Shown here: one piece after another, positions 18,670 through 29,400 of the stretch
How the letters are laid out: every line of letters begins with the position of its first letter
Position numbering within the stretch: position 1 is the first letter of the stretch
DNA from: CAWJAP01 sp963834365
GTDB taxonomy: Bacteria > Acidobacteriota > Vicinamibacteria > Vicinamibacterales > Vicinamibacteraceae
DNA length: 64,000 nt
Direction of reading: 5' to 3'
Assembly (NCBI GenBank): GCA_963834365.1
Contig: CAWIBS010000037.1
Coordinates: forward strand, 74,179 to 138,178
The notes under the pieces: generated by a model
Database searches by the model: none
Told to the model about the DNA's origin: nothing
The model's input: the letters and a program-made list of their open reading frames with translations, nothing else
Translations under genes and position numbers: made by a program

Positions 18670-21184
18670 TTGCCCGGCAGGGCCGGGGCGCAGCCTGCAT
18701 GCGCGAACGACCCTCGGTTATTTGCATGTCTGCACCCATCCGCACAGCGCTTCCCGTCGCCGCAATATGCGCGACTCCTTGCTCTCGTCGTCCTTCTCGC
18801 CATGCCCGGCCTCGCCGAGGCGCAGGCCCACCGCCGGTGGCTGCTCGCCGAGGGCGCGGCGAACGACTTCTTCGACGAGGAGATCCTGATCGGCAACCCC
18901 AACGCGACGGCTGCCAACGTGACGATCACGTTGCTCCCCGAGGTATTCCCGGGCGAAACCGACCCACCGCCGCCGCCGGTGGGTCGATCGTCGGTCCCGG
19001 CGACCAGCCGCTACACGTTTCGCGTCAACAGCGTCGCAGGGCTCCGGCCCGGAGCCGTATCGGCGGTGGTCGAGTGCACCAACGGCCTCGACATCGTCGT
19101 CGAGCGGTCAATGACGTGGGCGCTCGGCCAGCATCGCGGCGCGCACAACTCGCAGGGCGTCCTCGCGCCCGATGACACCTGGTATCTCGCCGAGGGCGTT
19201 GGCGGCTTCTTCCAGACGTTCGTGCTGATCACGAACACAAACGCCACCCAGAGCGCCGACGTCGAGGTCAAGTTCCTCCTCGAGAGCGGCGCGACCCGTG
19301 ACGGCGAACTACACGCTGCCGGCGAACGGGCGGAAGACGGTGTACGTCAACAACGATTTCCCCCAGATCGTGGTGCCCTACTCGGTCGTCGTCCGGCAGA
19401 CGGACGGCCGATCAGACCTCGTGGTCGAGCGGGCGATGTACTGGAACGACTTCGAGGGGGGCCACGGCAGCGTCGCGGTGACCGCACCGAGCGCGACGTG
19501 GCTGTTCGCGGAAGGCACGACCGGCGGCAACAGCGACCTTCGACTTCCAGACCTACCTGCTGCTGGCCAATCCCGGGTCGGTCGCCGCGGACGTGACCAT
19601 CACGTTCTTCCGCGACTCCGGCGGGCCGGTCACCTACGCGCTCACGGGCGCCGGCGGGGGTCGCCGCCAACAGCCGGCGCACGCTGTTCCTCGACGAGCT
19701 CGTGTTCGAGAACGGCATCCAGGAGCTGGCCAGTGCGTCGTTCGCGATCCGTGTCCAGAGCGATCAGCCGATCCTGGCCGAGCGCGCGGTCTACTGGTCG
19801 TCGGGCGGCATCACCTTCGTCGAAGGCCACAACACGCCCGGTGTGACGGCCGAGGCGAGCGCAGTGGGCGTTTGCGGAAGGCAAGGAGGGACGCTTCGAA
19901 GGCTCCGGGCCGCTCTCGCACGACACATACTTCCTCTTCTCGAACAGCGGATCCACGCCGCTGCGGGTCAAGGGCACGTTTCTGCGGGAGGACGGAACGG
20001 GGATCGTTAGGACGTTCACCGTGAGCCCGACGAGCCGCTACACGCTGCTCACGGGACAGTACCCGGAGCTCAGCAACCAGCGCTTCTCCGCGTTCTTCCA
20101 GGCGGTCGACGCCACCGATCAACCGATCACGACGCAGACCTTCGTCGCCGAGCGTGCGGTCTACTGGGGTGCCGGCTACTTCGGCGGCCACGCCTCGACC
20201 GGCACGCCGTGGACCGGCACCGTCGCTACCGCGCCAGTGGCGCCAACCGCGCCGGTGGTCACGACCGTGACGCCCGCCCACGGCGCGCTGGCGGGCGGCA
20301 CCGAGGTCGTGATTCTCGGCATGAACTTCAGCGAGACCGCGCTGCCCGACATCGGCTCGCTCGGTCCGCTGGCCAACGTGGTCGTCCTCGACTCGAAGAC
20401 GATTCGGGCCACCACGCGGCCGGCCCCGACCGCCGGCACGTTCGCGGTGTGCGTCGTGAACCAGTCGGCCGGCGCCCAGGGATGTCTGCCGGCGGCGTTC
20501 ACCTACGATCCGCCGCCGCCAACGGATCCGATGACGACCGTGGACGTGTCGCTCGCCTTCGGGGACAGCATCACGTACGGCACGACGTGCCGCTTGTCAC
20601 CGACGACCGGCGTGGCGTGCGATCTGCGAATAAACGGGTATCCTGGCCGATTGCGCGACCTGCTGGGCGCGCGCTACATCACGCAACCGATCACGGTGAC
20701 CGGCGCCGGCGTCCCGGGCGAGTGCGCCTCCGGTCCAGGCTGCGGCGGCGTCTCGACGAGCGGTCGCAGCCGGCTGCCCGGCACCCTCGCGCCGGCGCAG
20801 GATCTCGTGATCATCCTGCAAGGGGTCAACGATCTGAATGCGGGCTTCACGCCTTCGCAGGTCCGCGACTCCCTGCGCGCGATGGTCACCTCGGCGCGCA
20901 GCCAGGGCAAACAGGTCGTCATCTGCTCGCTCACGCCGGTCGTTCCCGACGATGTGTTCGGCTACTATCGCGCTGAACCGAACCTGATCGCGTCGCTGAA
21001 CGGGCTCATCGACCAGCTCGCCGTCACGGAAAGTCTGCCGCGCGTGGACATGGTCGCGGCGTTCGGCTCGAACCCCGACCAGTTCCTCAGCGTCGACGGG
21101 CTGCATCCGAACGAAGCCGGATATCAGCGCATGGCCGAGGCCATTCGCGACAAGATCGTCGAACGGTTCGAGGTCAGGCCGTAG
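18670..21184 (+). CDS. secreted protein with AEGAT-type repeats, IPT/TIG domain and SGNH esterase; frameshifts near 19295, 19535, 19660, 19865
   Basis: The signal peptide is A-R-L-L-A-L-V-V-L-L-A-M-P-G-L-A-E-A-Q. The start is uncertain: TTG 18670 in frame, or ATG 18726 if a further indel lies near 18775. Four repeats of the same family as in 7792-10068 follow, the first W-L-L-A-E-G-A-A-N and the second W-Y-L-A-E-G-V. Each is intact but spread over three frames. An IPT/TIG Ig-like domain comes next (V-T-P-A-H-G-A-L-A-G-G-T-E-V). Last is a GDSL/SGNH hydrolase with block I GDSITYG, block III G-V-N-D-L-N and block V DGLHPNEAGY. The esterase part (from about 20021) is in one clean frame to the stop at 21182-21184. 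It probably deacylates or deacetylates extracellular polymers. Confidence 0.78.
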
Positions 21185-22270
21185 CTGGGCGGCTGGTGCG
21201 GCTGGTGCGGCTGGAGCGGCTGGGCGACTGGAGCGGCTTGGCCGGAGTTGGCTTGAGGCTCGGACAACGGTGTCACCCAGTGCCTTGGTGCGGACGTCCG
21301 GACGGCGAAGCGGGACTGCGCCATCGTGCTGCGCAGCACGCGCGCAGCAACCGGGTGACGTTCGGCGTGGTACGTATCGAGGAGGCGTTCCGGCGACCTC
21401 TGCTTGACCACCTGAGCCAGCTTCCATCCGAGGTTCACCGCATCCTGCACACCGATGTTGAGGCCCTGTCCACCCACCGGGGGATGCACGTGCGCGGCGT
21501 CGCCGGCCAGCAGGACGCGTCTGTCGCGGTAAGCGGCGGCTTGCCGCGCCATGTCGGTGAACCTGGAGATCCAGGTGGGACTGTGGATCCCGTAGTCGGT
21601 CCCGTAAACGGCGGCGAGCGTCTCGCTGACTTCGCGCAGCGTGGGTTCGCTGCCGAGTCCGCAGTTGCGGTTCGGTCAACACGACCCGCGCCAACCCGCT
21701 GTTCTCCACCCTGCCGATCGCATGGAAGCCGAGCGCATCCTGGTGAAACCCCCACTTCGGCTCCTCGGCCATCTCGACTTCGGCGATCAGCCAGCTCGTC
21801 GTCGGATCCCACCCCGGGAACTCGATGCCGACGGCCTTGCGAATCAGGCTGCGGCCGCCATCGCACCCGACGAGATACTCCGCCCGGAGCGGCTGACCGT
21901 CGGAGAGCGCGACGGCGACGCCGGTGTCGTCCTGCGCGAAACCCGTGACGTCACGTCCGCGATAGATCGGCACCGCCAGCTCGCCGACCCAGCCGGCCAG
22001 GATGCGCTCGATGTGGTTCTGCGTCAGCCCGAGGAGGTAGTTGTGCCGGGTGGGAAAGTCGCTGATATCCAGCGGGATCATGTGGAAGCCCACGCCTGAG
22101 CCACCTGTCCCTGCGAGAGGATCCGATCCGCGATTCCTCGCTGATTGAGAACCTCGATGCTGCGTGAGTGCAGTCCACCGCACGCAAGCCGATGAGGTCC
22201 TGGCTGGTGCGCCGCTCGACAATCGCGACGTCGACTCCCGCCAGCGCCAGCTCGGCCGCCAACTGAGACT
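21130..22270 (-). pseudogene. truncated FAD-dependent aromatic-ring monooxygenase (PheA/TfdB family)
   Basis: Pieces of one flavoprotein hydroxylase read in three frames. L-A-A-E-L-A-L-A-G-V-D-V-A-I-V-E-R-R near 22250 lacks the preceding GxGxxG strand. The R-H-N-Y-L-L-G-L-T-Q-N region and C-D-G-G-R-S-L-I-R-K-A-V-G-I-E-F follow near 21830. The second FAD motif LLAGDAAHVHPPVGGQGLNI is near 21490. The C-terminal third (thioredoxin-like domain) is absent; after V-L-R-S-T-M-A-Q the frame passes into a repeat-rich tail. With the N-terminus, C-terminus and frames all damaged, this is very likely a true pseudogene wedged between the SGNH gene and msrQ. Confidence 0.7.
21186..21245. repeat. GCTGGTGCG/GCTGGAGCG short repeats
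   Basis: Six or so drifting units of GCTGG(T/A)GCGGCTGG after the SGNH gene stop. Similar units occur inside dnaE2 near 53700. Confidence 0.6.
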
Positions 22271-22276
22271 CTGGAC

Positions 22277-22945
22277 TCAGGCGACTGGGCGACTCGGGGG
22301 GCGGGCCACCAGGTGGCTGCGTGACTCGCTGCGTCCCGCCCGCTTTGCCAGCGCAAACCAGAGACGAACGGCGAAGAGCGCGGCGAGAATCACCGCGTAC
22401 GCGATCTGCTCGGCCTCGACGACCTTCACCAGCCACAGGTAGTGGACGACACCGGCGACGCCGGTGACGTAGACCAGGCGGTGCAGCCGGTTCCAGGTCT
22501 TGCCGCCGAGCCGCCGAATCCAGCCCGCCGTGGAGGTGATCGCGAGCGGGATCATCAGCACGAAGCCGGTGAACCCCACGGTGATGAACGGCCGCTTCAC
22601 GATGTCGGCGAGGATGAACTCCCAGGCGAAGAATTGATCGAGCACGAGCCACGTGGAGAAATGCAACGTGCCGTAGAAGAAAGCAAACAGGCCCAGCATC
22701 CGCCGGAATCGAATGACGACGTTCCAGCCGGTGAGACGCCTGACGGGCGTCACGGCGAGCGCCATCAGCACGAAGCGCAGCGTCCACGTCCCGGTCACGT
22801 CGGTGATCTCGTCGATCGGATTCGCCGTCAGGCTGCCGGTCACTCCGCGCGCGATGAGGAGGGCGAGCGGCACCAGCGCGAGAAGGAAGACGAGGACCTT
22901 GATCATGTTTGCAGGAGGGCGCGGCTTCAGCCGCGCCACGCGCAT
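22277..22945 (-). CDS. msrQ: heme-binding membrane subunit MsrQ of methionine sulfoxide reductase
   Basis: About 209-222 residues with six membrane helices of the ferric reductase-like (YedZ) fold. The heme-ligand helices are recognisable (F-F-Y-G-T-L-H-F-S-T-W; L-H-R-L-V-Y-V-T-G-V-A-G-V-V-H-Y). MsrQ passes electrons from the quinone pool or flavin reductase to periplasmic MsrP. An ATG at 22945 overlaps the msrP stop (ATGA), giving a 13-residue leader; the alternative ATG 22906 begins directly with the hydrophobic M-I-K-V-L-V-F-L-L. A small hairpin (22918-22937) lies between the two candidate starts. Frame intact; the end overlaps the border of the decayed monooxygenase. Confidence 0.92.
   Translation of the reverse strand: MRVARLKPRPPANMIKVLVFLLALVPLALLIARGVTGSLTANPIDEITDVTGTWTLRFVLMALAVTPVRRLTGWNVVIRFRRMLGLFAFFYGTLHFSTWLVLDQFFAWEFILADIVKRPFITVGFTGFVLMIPLAITSTAGWIRRLGGKTWNRLHRLVYVTGVAGVVHYLWLVKVVEAEQIAYAVILAALFAVRLWFALAKRAGRSESRSHLVARPPSRPVA
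22918..22937. repeat. hairpin GGCGCGGC-TTCA-GCCGCGCC
   Basis: A perfect 8-base stem with a TTCA loop within the msrP-msrQ junction, the same loop as in the longer palindromic elements of this window. Confidence 0.65.
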
Positions 22946-23895
22946 CAGTAGTTCTTCTTCAGATCCATGCCCGCGTACAGGCTCGCGACCTGGTCGCCGT
23001 AGCCGTTGAACATCGGGGTCGGCCGTCGGAAGAGCTCGCCGATGCGGCGCTCGCGGGCCTGCGTCCAGCGCGGATGATCGACTTCGGGATTGACGTTCGA
23101 GTAGAACCCGTACTCACGCGGGTTCGAGAGACTCCACGCCGTCGGCGGCTGGTGCTCCACGAGCTTGATGCGGACGATCGACTTGATGCTCTTGAACCCG
23201 TACTTCCACGGCACGACGAGCCGGATGGGCGCGCCGTTCTGCGACAGCAGCGTCTTCCCGTACAGCCCCACGGACAGGATCGTCAGCGGGTGCATCGCCT
23301 CGTCGAGGCGCAGCCCCTCGACGTAAGGCCATTGCAGCGAGTCGGTGCGCTGGCCGGGCATCTCGCCCGGGCGGACGAGCGTCTCGAAGGCGACGTACTT
23401 CGCCTTCGCGGCGGGCTCGACGCGCTTCAGCAGCTCCCCGAGCGGAAACCCGATCCACGGAATGACCATCGACCACGCCTCGACGCAGCGCAGCCGGTAG
23501 ATCCGCTCCTCGAGCGGAAACATCTTGAGCAGGTCGTCGATGGCGTAGTTGCCCGGCTTCGCGACGTGACCGTCGATCTTCACGGTCCATGGCCGCAGCG
23601 TGAGCTTCCCCGTGTAGCGCGCCGGGTCGCCCTTATCGGTGCCGAACTCGAAGAAGTTGTTGTAGCCGGTGATGTCCTCGAACGAATTCAACTTTTCGTT
23701 GGTGCTGAGCGGGCTCTTGCTCACGCCACTCAGGTCGGCTTGCGGAGAGGCGGCGAGCGCCGGGGCGCCGAAGGCCGCCAGCGCCGACCCCACCGAGGCC
23801 AGGGCGGTGGCTTGCAGAAACCGCCGCCGGTCGAGGTAGAGCGATTCCGGGGTCACCTCCGAATACGGGATTTCGCGTCGCGTCTTGATCACCAT
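22945..23895 (-). CDS. msrP: periplasmic molybdopterin methionine sulfoxide reductase MsrP
   Basis: 316 residues. The Tat signal has the motif R-R-R-F-L-Q-A-T and an Ala-rich core cleaved after A-L-A-A. The sulfite-oxidase fold follows, with the molybdenum-binding cysteine in Y-R-L-R-C-V-E-A-W and a conserved Y-N-N-F-F-E-F near the N-terminus. MsrP repairs oxidised methionines of envelope proteins with electrons from MsrQ, encoded immediately downstream with a four-base overlap. The start is ATG 23895; the frame is open upstream but has no signal-like sequence there. Frame and length are normal. Confidence 0.95.
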   Translation of the reverse strand: MVIKTRREIPYSEVTPESLYLDRRRFLQATALASVGSALAAFGAPALAASPQADLSGVSKSPLSTNEKLNSFEDITGYNNFFEFGTDKGDPARYTGKLTLRPWTVKIDGHVAKPGNYAIDDLLKMFPLEERIYRLRCVEAWSMVIPWIGFPLGELLKRVEPAAKAKYVAFETLVRPGEMPGQRTDSLQWPYVEGLRLDEAMHPLTILSVGLYGKTLLSQNGAPIRLVVPWKYGFKSIKSIVRIKLVEHQPPTAWSLSNPREYGFYSNVNPEVDHPRWTQARERRIGELFRRPTPMFNGYGDQVASLYAGMDLKKNY

Positions 23896-24037
23896 CGCGT
23901 GCTCCAGCGTGGGTCGGGCGAGCGCATGGCGCCCTCGCCCGCGTCCCTTTATCTTAGACAACGCCAGCCGGGAAAGGTGGTCGATCCCGGCTCCGCCATC
24001 GGCGGTATACTCGCCGCGCCGCTTCCAGGGTGCCGAC

Positions 24038-24770
24038 ATGTCCACACCCATCCCCGACGCAACCGTGGCCCGGTTGCTCAGGCTCGTCGCGCACGAGATG
24101 CGCACCCCGCTCAACGTCGCCTCCGGCTACCTCAAGATGCTCGACGGCGGCCGGATGGGCCCGCTCACCGAGCCGCAGCGCAAGGCCATCGTCGCGTCCG
24201 AGCGGGCGTGTGAGCAACTGCTGACACTCGCCTCGGATCTGAGCTTCCTCGCCAGCCTCGAACGCGGTGACGCCGTCCTCAACCGGGCGCCCGTCCTGGC
24301 CTCGACGCTGGTCGAGGAGGCGCTCGCCGCGTGCGGAAAGCTGGAGGGGCGCCCTTCCCGCTTCGAATCCGTCGGCGAGGACGATGTGACGGTGGTCGTC
24401 GATGGGGTGCGCGTGCGGCAGGCCCTCCAGTGCCTCGTCCGCTGTGTCGCCCGGACGGTGCCGGATGACGCCGTCGTTCGCATCTCCCGCGTGCTCCACA
24501 CCGACGCGCGCGCGGACGTTGCTCGCCCTCATCATCGCCGAGGCCGGCGACGCCGACGCGCTCGCCGGAATCGATCACAGCCACCACGAGCCGATCGACG
24601 AATGGCAGGGCGGGCTCGGCATCGGCCTCCCGGTCGCCCGGCGGTTCATCGCGCTCGAGGGCGGCGACATCCGCGCCCTCGAGACCAAGTCTCCCGCGCT
24701 CGTCGTGCTGCTGCCGGTCAGGGTCGGCGACACCGTTCGCCCGACGGAGCGTACGGCCGCGAACGCGTGA
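24038..24770 (+). CDS. small soluble histidine kinase, frameshift near 24510
   Basis: The ATG at 24038 is 26 bases after a TATACT box. The HisKA helix carries VAHEMRTPLN (phospho-accepting His), followed by a dimerisation helix ending F-L-A-S-L-E-R-G. The ATPase domain is divergent: no clear N-box asparagine, but the G-box is present in the second frame as L-G-I-G-L-P-V-A-R-R-F-I-A-L-E-G-G. About 243 residues when joined, with no membrane or sensor domain. Its stop overlaps the GTG of the next gene (GTGA). The partner regulator is not in the window. The missing N-box may reflect the indel or true loss of kinase activity. Confidence 0.75.
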
Positions 24771-25609
24771 CGGTTTCCGTCCTCATCGTCAGCTGGCACA
24801 GCCGCGAACCGCTCGCCCGCGCGCTTGCCGCCCTCTCGGCCGCGCCGCCTGCCTGCCCGACCGAAATCATCGTCATCGACAACGCCTCGCAGGACGGGAC
24901 GGCGGAGATGATCGCGCGCGATTTCCCGTCCGTGCGATGCATCGCGTCATCCCGCAACCTCGGGTTCGCCGGCGGCGTCAACGCGGGACGACGCCACGCG
25001 ACCGGCCAGTATCTGCTCCTCCTGAACCCCGACGCGGAACCGCGCGCCGGCGCGCTCGAACGCCTGGTGTCGACGCTGGAGCACGACCGGGCGCTCGGCG
25101 CAGCGGCCGGCCGGCTCGTCGATGCCGATGGACGCACGCAAGTCGGCTTCAACGTGCGGCGGCTGCCGACGCTCCCCAGCCTGCTGTGCGACTTGCTGTT
25201 CGTCGCCCGGCTCTGGCCCGGCAACCCGGCCTCATCCCGGTACTACGCGCGCGACCTCGATCAGGATGCACCGGCCGACGTCGAACAGCCCGCAGCGGCC
25301 GCACTGATGGTCAGGGCCGACGTCTTCGACCAGCTCGGAGGATTCGACGAGGTCTTTCATCCGGCGTGGTGGGAGGACGTGGACTTCTGCCGCCGGCTGC
25401 TCGCGACGGGACGGCGCATTCGCTACGATCCGTCCGCGATCTTCGTGCACCAGGGCGGCCATTCACTGGCGCACCTGACGCGTGCGGAGTTCCTGCGCGT
25501 GTATTACGCAAATCTCGTCCGCTACGTCCGGAAGCATCATGGCGCCGCCGCCGGCGCGCTCATCCGGACCCTCGCGCCGATCGGCGCTGGACTCAGGCGG
25601 TGGCGGTGA
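24767..25609 (+). CDS. family 2 glycosyltransferase
   Basis: 280 residues with a GT-A fold: V-L-I-V-S-W-H-S at the start, V-I-D-N-A-S-Q-D-G-T, the N-L-G-F-A-G-G-V-N-A-G loop, the DxD-equivalent L-N-P-D-A-E-P, and the late WEDVDFCRR motif with the catalytic-base region. This is the rhamnosyl/galactofuranosyl-like subgroup that acts on cell-surface glycans. GTG 24767 is the start, translationally coupled to the kinase stop. Frame intact. Donor and acceptor sugars are unknown, and no other glycan genes are adjacent. Confidence 0.88.
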   Translation: MTVSVLIVSWHSREPLARALAALSAAPPACPTEIIVIDNASQDGTAEMIARDFPSVRCIASSRNLGFAGGVNAGRRHATGQYLLLLNPDAEPRAGALERLVSTLEHDRALGAAAGRLVDADGRTQVGFNVRRLPTLPSLLCDLLFVARLWPGNPASSRYYARDLDQDAPADVEQPAAAALMVRADVFDQLGGFDEVFHPAWWEDVDFCRRLLATGRRIRYDPSAIFVHQGGHSLAHLTRAEFLRVYYANLVRYVRKHHGAAAGALIRTLAPIGAGLRRWR

Positions 25610-25633
25610 TCGACGCTGGCCTCGTCCCATCTG

Positions 25634-25752
25634 GTCCGGCTGAAGCCGGACACTGACGTCCCAGGGGCGACGTTCACCGGGTCCGGCTGAAGCCGGCACT
25701 ACGCCTGGTAGGTCCGGGCTCGCAAAGTCGTAGTGTCCGGCTTCAGCCGGAC
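25634..25752. repeat. three hairpins with GCTGAAGC / GCTTCAGC cores
   Basis: GTCCGGCTGAAGCCGGAC (25634-25651), a shortened copy at 25681-25697, and the inverted version GTCCGGCTTCAGCCGGAC (25735-25752). The first and last are reverse complements of each other, so the whole spacer is also an inverted repeat. Confidence 0.75.
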
Positions 25753-25806
25753 CCCGAACCCCGGTTGGTGTCGCTGAACGCGAGGCCGTATACACTGCCG
25801 TCCTGC

Positions 25807-26473
25807 ATGGGCCGGGTGTCGCTGTCGGGTCTCCTCGTTCTGATTGCCGTCGTCCAGCCCGCTGCGCAGGTCCGGCTTGCTGACGCGTCCGACCGCACCG
25901 CGTTCCAGCAGTGGTTCGTCTATCTCGCCGACGCGCAGTACTACCGCACCACGTCGGACGTCCTCGATTGTGCCGGGCTCGTGCGGCACGCCGCACGGGA
26001 GGCTCTCCGCGCGCACACGCCGGAGTGGCTGCGCACGGCCACCCTGCCGGTCGTGCGTACTTTCCCCGACGTCCGCGACCGCCCGCCCGTCGTCGGCGGC
26101 TCGATCGCGCTCTTCCGAGATCTCCGGCGGATCACGACCGAAGCACGCCGAGTTCGCGGACGCGCGAACGATTGTCCGACTCAACGCGCGTGCTCTCGGC
26201 CGTGACGTGGCCGTCCTGCAGCCGGGAGACCTGCTGTACTTTCGTCAACCCGAACAGGCGGCTCCCGATCACGTGATGGTCTACGTGGGTCCGTCCGTGT
26301 TCGAAGAGCTGGGCCGCGACTGGATCGTCTACCACACGGGCCCCCTGAATCCCGGCCGGGGCGAGGTGCGCAAAGTCCGGCTGTCGGATCTCGTCCGCCA
26401 CCCCGCGCCGCGCTGGCGGCCCCTGGCTGCCAATGCTGCGTTCGTGGGTGTCTTTCGTCTGAACTGGCTATGA
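25807..26473 (+). CDS. DUF1175 (YfaT-like) exported protein, frameshift near 26146
   Basis: About 222 residues. The signal peptide is residues 1-20 (L-S-G-L-L-V-L-I-A-V-V-Q-P-A-A-Q). A conserved DUF1175 core follows: R-T-A-F-Q-Q-W-F-V-Y-L-A-D-A-Q-Y-Y with D-C-A-G-L-V-R-H-A-A-R-E-A-L. That Cys-containing helix resembles NlpC/P60-type hydrolases, and the later V-L-Q-P-G-D-L-L-Y-F and D-H-V-M-V-Y-V-G would supply the histidine strand. The frame slips once near 26146. In E. coli (yfaT) and Pseudomonas (magE) this family is encoded next to an alpha-2-macroglobulin, as here; the stop overlaps the A2M start (ATGA). Confidence 0.8.
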
Positions 26474-29400
26474 GCGGACGACGATTGTTCACTTGGGTGG
26501 CGATCGCGGTGATCGGCGCCGCGGGGTCCGTCCGCGCGCAGGACGCGCCACGACAGTCCGCGTTCTCGCTCTCGAGCAGTCAGATCTTCACGACCAGGGA
26601 TGCGCCGGCGATCGACCTGGTCTTCCAGGAGCTCGGGCACCTCGATTTCCGGGTGTATCGCGTGAAGGATACGAGGGCCTTCTTCGCGGGCCTCGAAGAG
26701 CCGCACCAGCTCGGGAGCCCGGAGCCGGTCGTTCCGCAGCAAGAGAGCTGGCTCGAGCGGCTCGCGCGATGGAAGGCATCACGCCGGTCGGAGATCAGGG
26801 GCTTCTTCCGGGCTCAGGTCTCCCGGCGCTATCGAGCGGACCGCCGCGCGCAGGCGGACAAGGCCGTGGTCCAGCGCCGGCAGACGCTCGGCTACCAGGC
26901 GTTCGCGCAGATTCCCCTGCTCAACGCGTCGCAGCTCGTGGCGTCCTGGCGCGAGATCCTGCCCCGCGTGCGCGACGCGGAAGCACGCCGGCTGCCGCTC
27001 GAGCTCCCGGGCTCCGGCGTGTATCTGGTCGAGGCGGTCAGCGCGCCGCACCGCGCCTACACCATCGTCATCGTCTCCGACGTCGGCCTCCTGACGAAGA
27101 CCGCGCCCGGTCAGGCGCTGCTCTTCGCCGCCAACCGCTTCACGGGCAAGCCCGTCGCCGACTGCGCGACGACCGTCCTCGCCGATCGGAAGCCGGTGCT
27201 GACGGCGGCGACGTCGGCAGATGGCGTGGCACTCGGTGCGCTGCCGGCGGCAAAGCCCGACGACCTGATTGCCGTCGCGCAGTGCGGCGGCGAGACCGCC
27301 GCCACCGATGCCGGCGCATGGTCGCTGAGCGGCGGAGATCGCGATCTCGCCGGGTACATCTACACGGATCGGCCGGTCTATCGGCCCGGTCACAGCGTGC
27401 ACCTCAAGGGGATCCTCCGCTGGCGGCAACGTGATGCGCTGCTGCCGTTCGATCGACAGAAGGTCGAGCTGTCGATTGTCGATCCCGACGAGAAGGTCCT
27501 CGTCCGCCAGCAGCTTGCGGTGGACGCGTTCGGCGCGGTGAAGTTCACCTTCGCCATTCCCGCCGAGGCGGCGCTCGGACACTTCGCGATCCGGCTGGCG
27601 ACCGGCGACGAATCGGCGTCAGGCAGCTTCGAGGTGCAGGAGTACCGCAAGCCCGAGTTCGAGGTGCTCGTGGCCCCGGCAGCACGCCTCGGGCTGCAGG
27701 GCCGCAAGGTGTCGGCGACCGTGCGAGCCCGGTACTACTTCGGTCAGCCCGTCGCGCGCGGGCAGCTCACATACGTCGTCTACAAGTCGCCGTACTACTC
27801 GCCCCTCCGGTGGACCGACGAGGGCGAAGGGGAGCCCGCCGATGCACACTACGCCGGCGATCAGATTGGCGAGCGCACGGCGCGCTTGAGCGATCAAGGT
27901 GAAGCGACGGTCGAGATCGAGCTGCCCGTCGATGACGGCGGACGCGACTACACGCTGCGGCTGGACGCCCGCGTCCGCGATGCGAGCGGACGCGAGGTCT
28001 CGGGCAGGGGCTCGCTCGTCGGTACGTATGGCGATTTCCTGCTCGCGACGTCGCTCGATCGGTACATCTATCGGCGGGGCGAGACGGCCGAGGTGCGAAT
28101 CCGGGCTGTCGGACTACGCGGGCCAGCCGAAGGCACACGTGACGATTTCCACGGCGCTGGAGCGGATCACCTGGCCAGAGGGGGGCGGCGAGCGTGAGCT
28201 CACACCGATCGCACGCGGGTCGGTGCAGACCGACGCCCAAGGTCGCGCGACGTGGAAGACGGCGGTGCCGGAGGGGCGCGGCAGCTATCGATTCCATGTC
28301 ACCGCCCCTTCGCAGGGGCGGACCGTCGAGGATGAAACATCGCTGTGGATCTCCGGTGAGGGCGAGCCCGACCGCTCCGGGCGCGACACCTATCTGGAGC
28401 TCGTCGCCGACAAGGCGTCGTATGCTCCCGGCGATACAGCGCGGCTGCTGATGCGCGGCGCTGACGTCGACGCGACCGTCCTCGTCACGAAGGAAGCACA
28501 GTCCATCGCGTGGCACCAGGTCGTGGCCGTGCCGCGCGGGCAGGCGATCGAGGTCCCGATCTCGGACGGCGACCTCGGAGACACGTGGGTGAACATCGCC
28601 TTCCTCGCGCAGGACCGCCTGTATCGCGCCGAGAAGCGCCTGCGCGTGCCGCCGACCGCGCGCGGCGTGCAGGTCGCCGTCACCAGCGATCAGGCCGTGG
28701 CCCGGCCACGGGACCCCGGCGTGTTCACGATTCGCACGACGGACGCCGCCGGCGCGCCGGTGCGGGCGCAGGTGAGCGTCGCGGTCGTGGACGAAGCGCT
28801 CTTCGCCGTCCGGCCCGATCGCACGCCCGACCCCCTCCGCTTCTTCTACCGCCGCGAGTACAGCCGCGTCGGCACCCAGTTCTCGCGCGACTACTCCTTC
28901 GTCGGCTACTCCGGGTCGCAGCAGCTCCAGCTCACCAGGCGACGTCGGCCGTTGTCGCTCGCGGACTTCAAGGGCGATCGCGAATCGCGCCCGAACGTCC
29001 GCAAGGAATTCCCTGACGCCATTCACTGGGTCGCCGATCTGGTCACGGATGCGACGGGCACGGCCGCGGTGAAGGTCAGTTACCCCGACGCGCTGACGAC
29101 CTGGCGCCTGACGGCACGTGCCATCACGGAGGATACGCGGGCAGGCGGCGCGATCAGCCGCGTCACGACCACCAAGGATCTAATTCTGCGGCTCATCACG
29201 CCGCGGTTTCTCACCGAAGGCGACCAGGTGCGTCTGCCCACCGTCGTGCACAACTATCTCAGCGAGCCGAAAGCCATCCAGGTATCGGTCTCGGCAACCG
29301 GTCTTTCCCCGGCCGGCCCGATGCCGCCCGTGGACGCCACCGTGGTTCCGCGCGCCGAGAGCCGAGCGGAGTGGCCGTTCCAGGCTTCGGCGGTCGGCCG

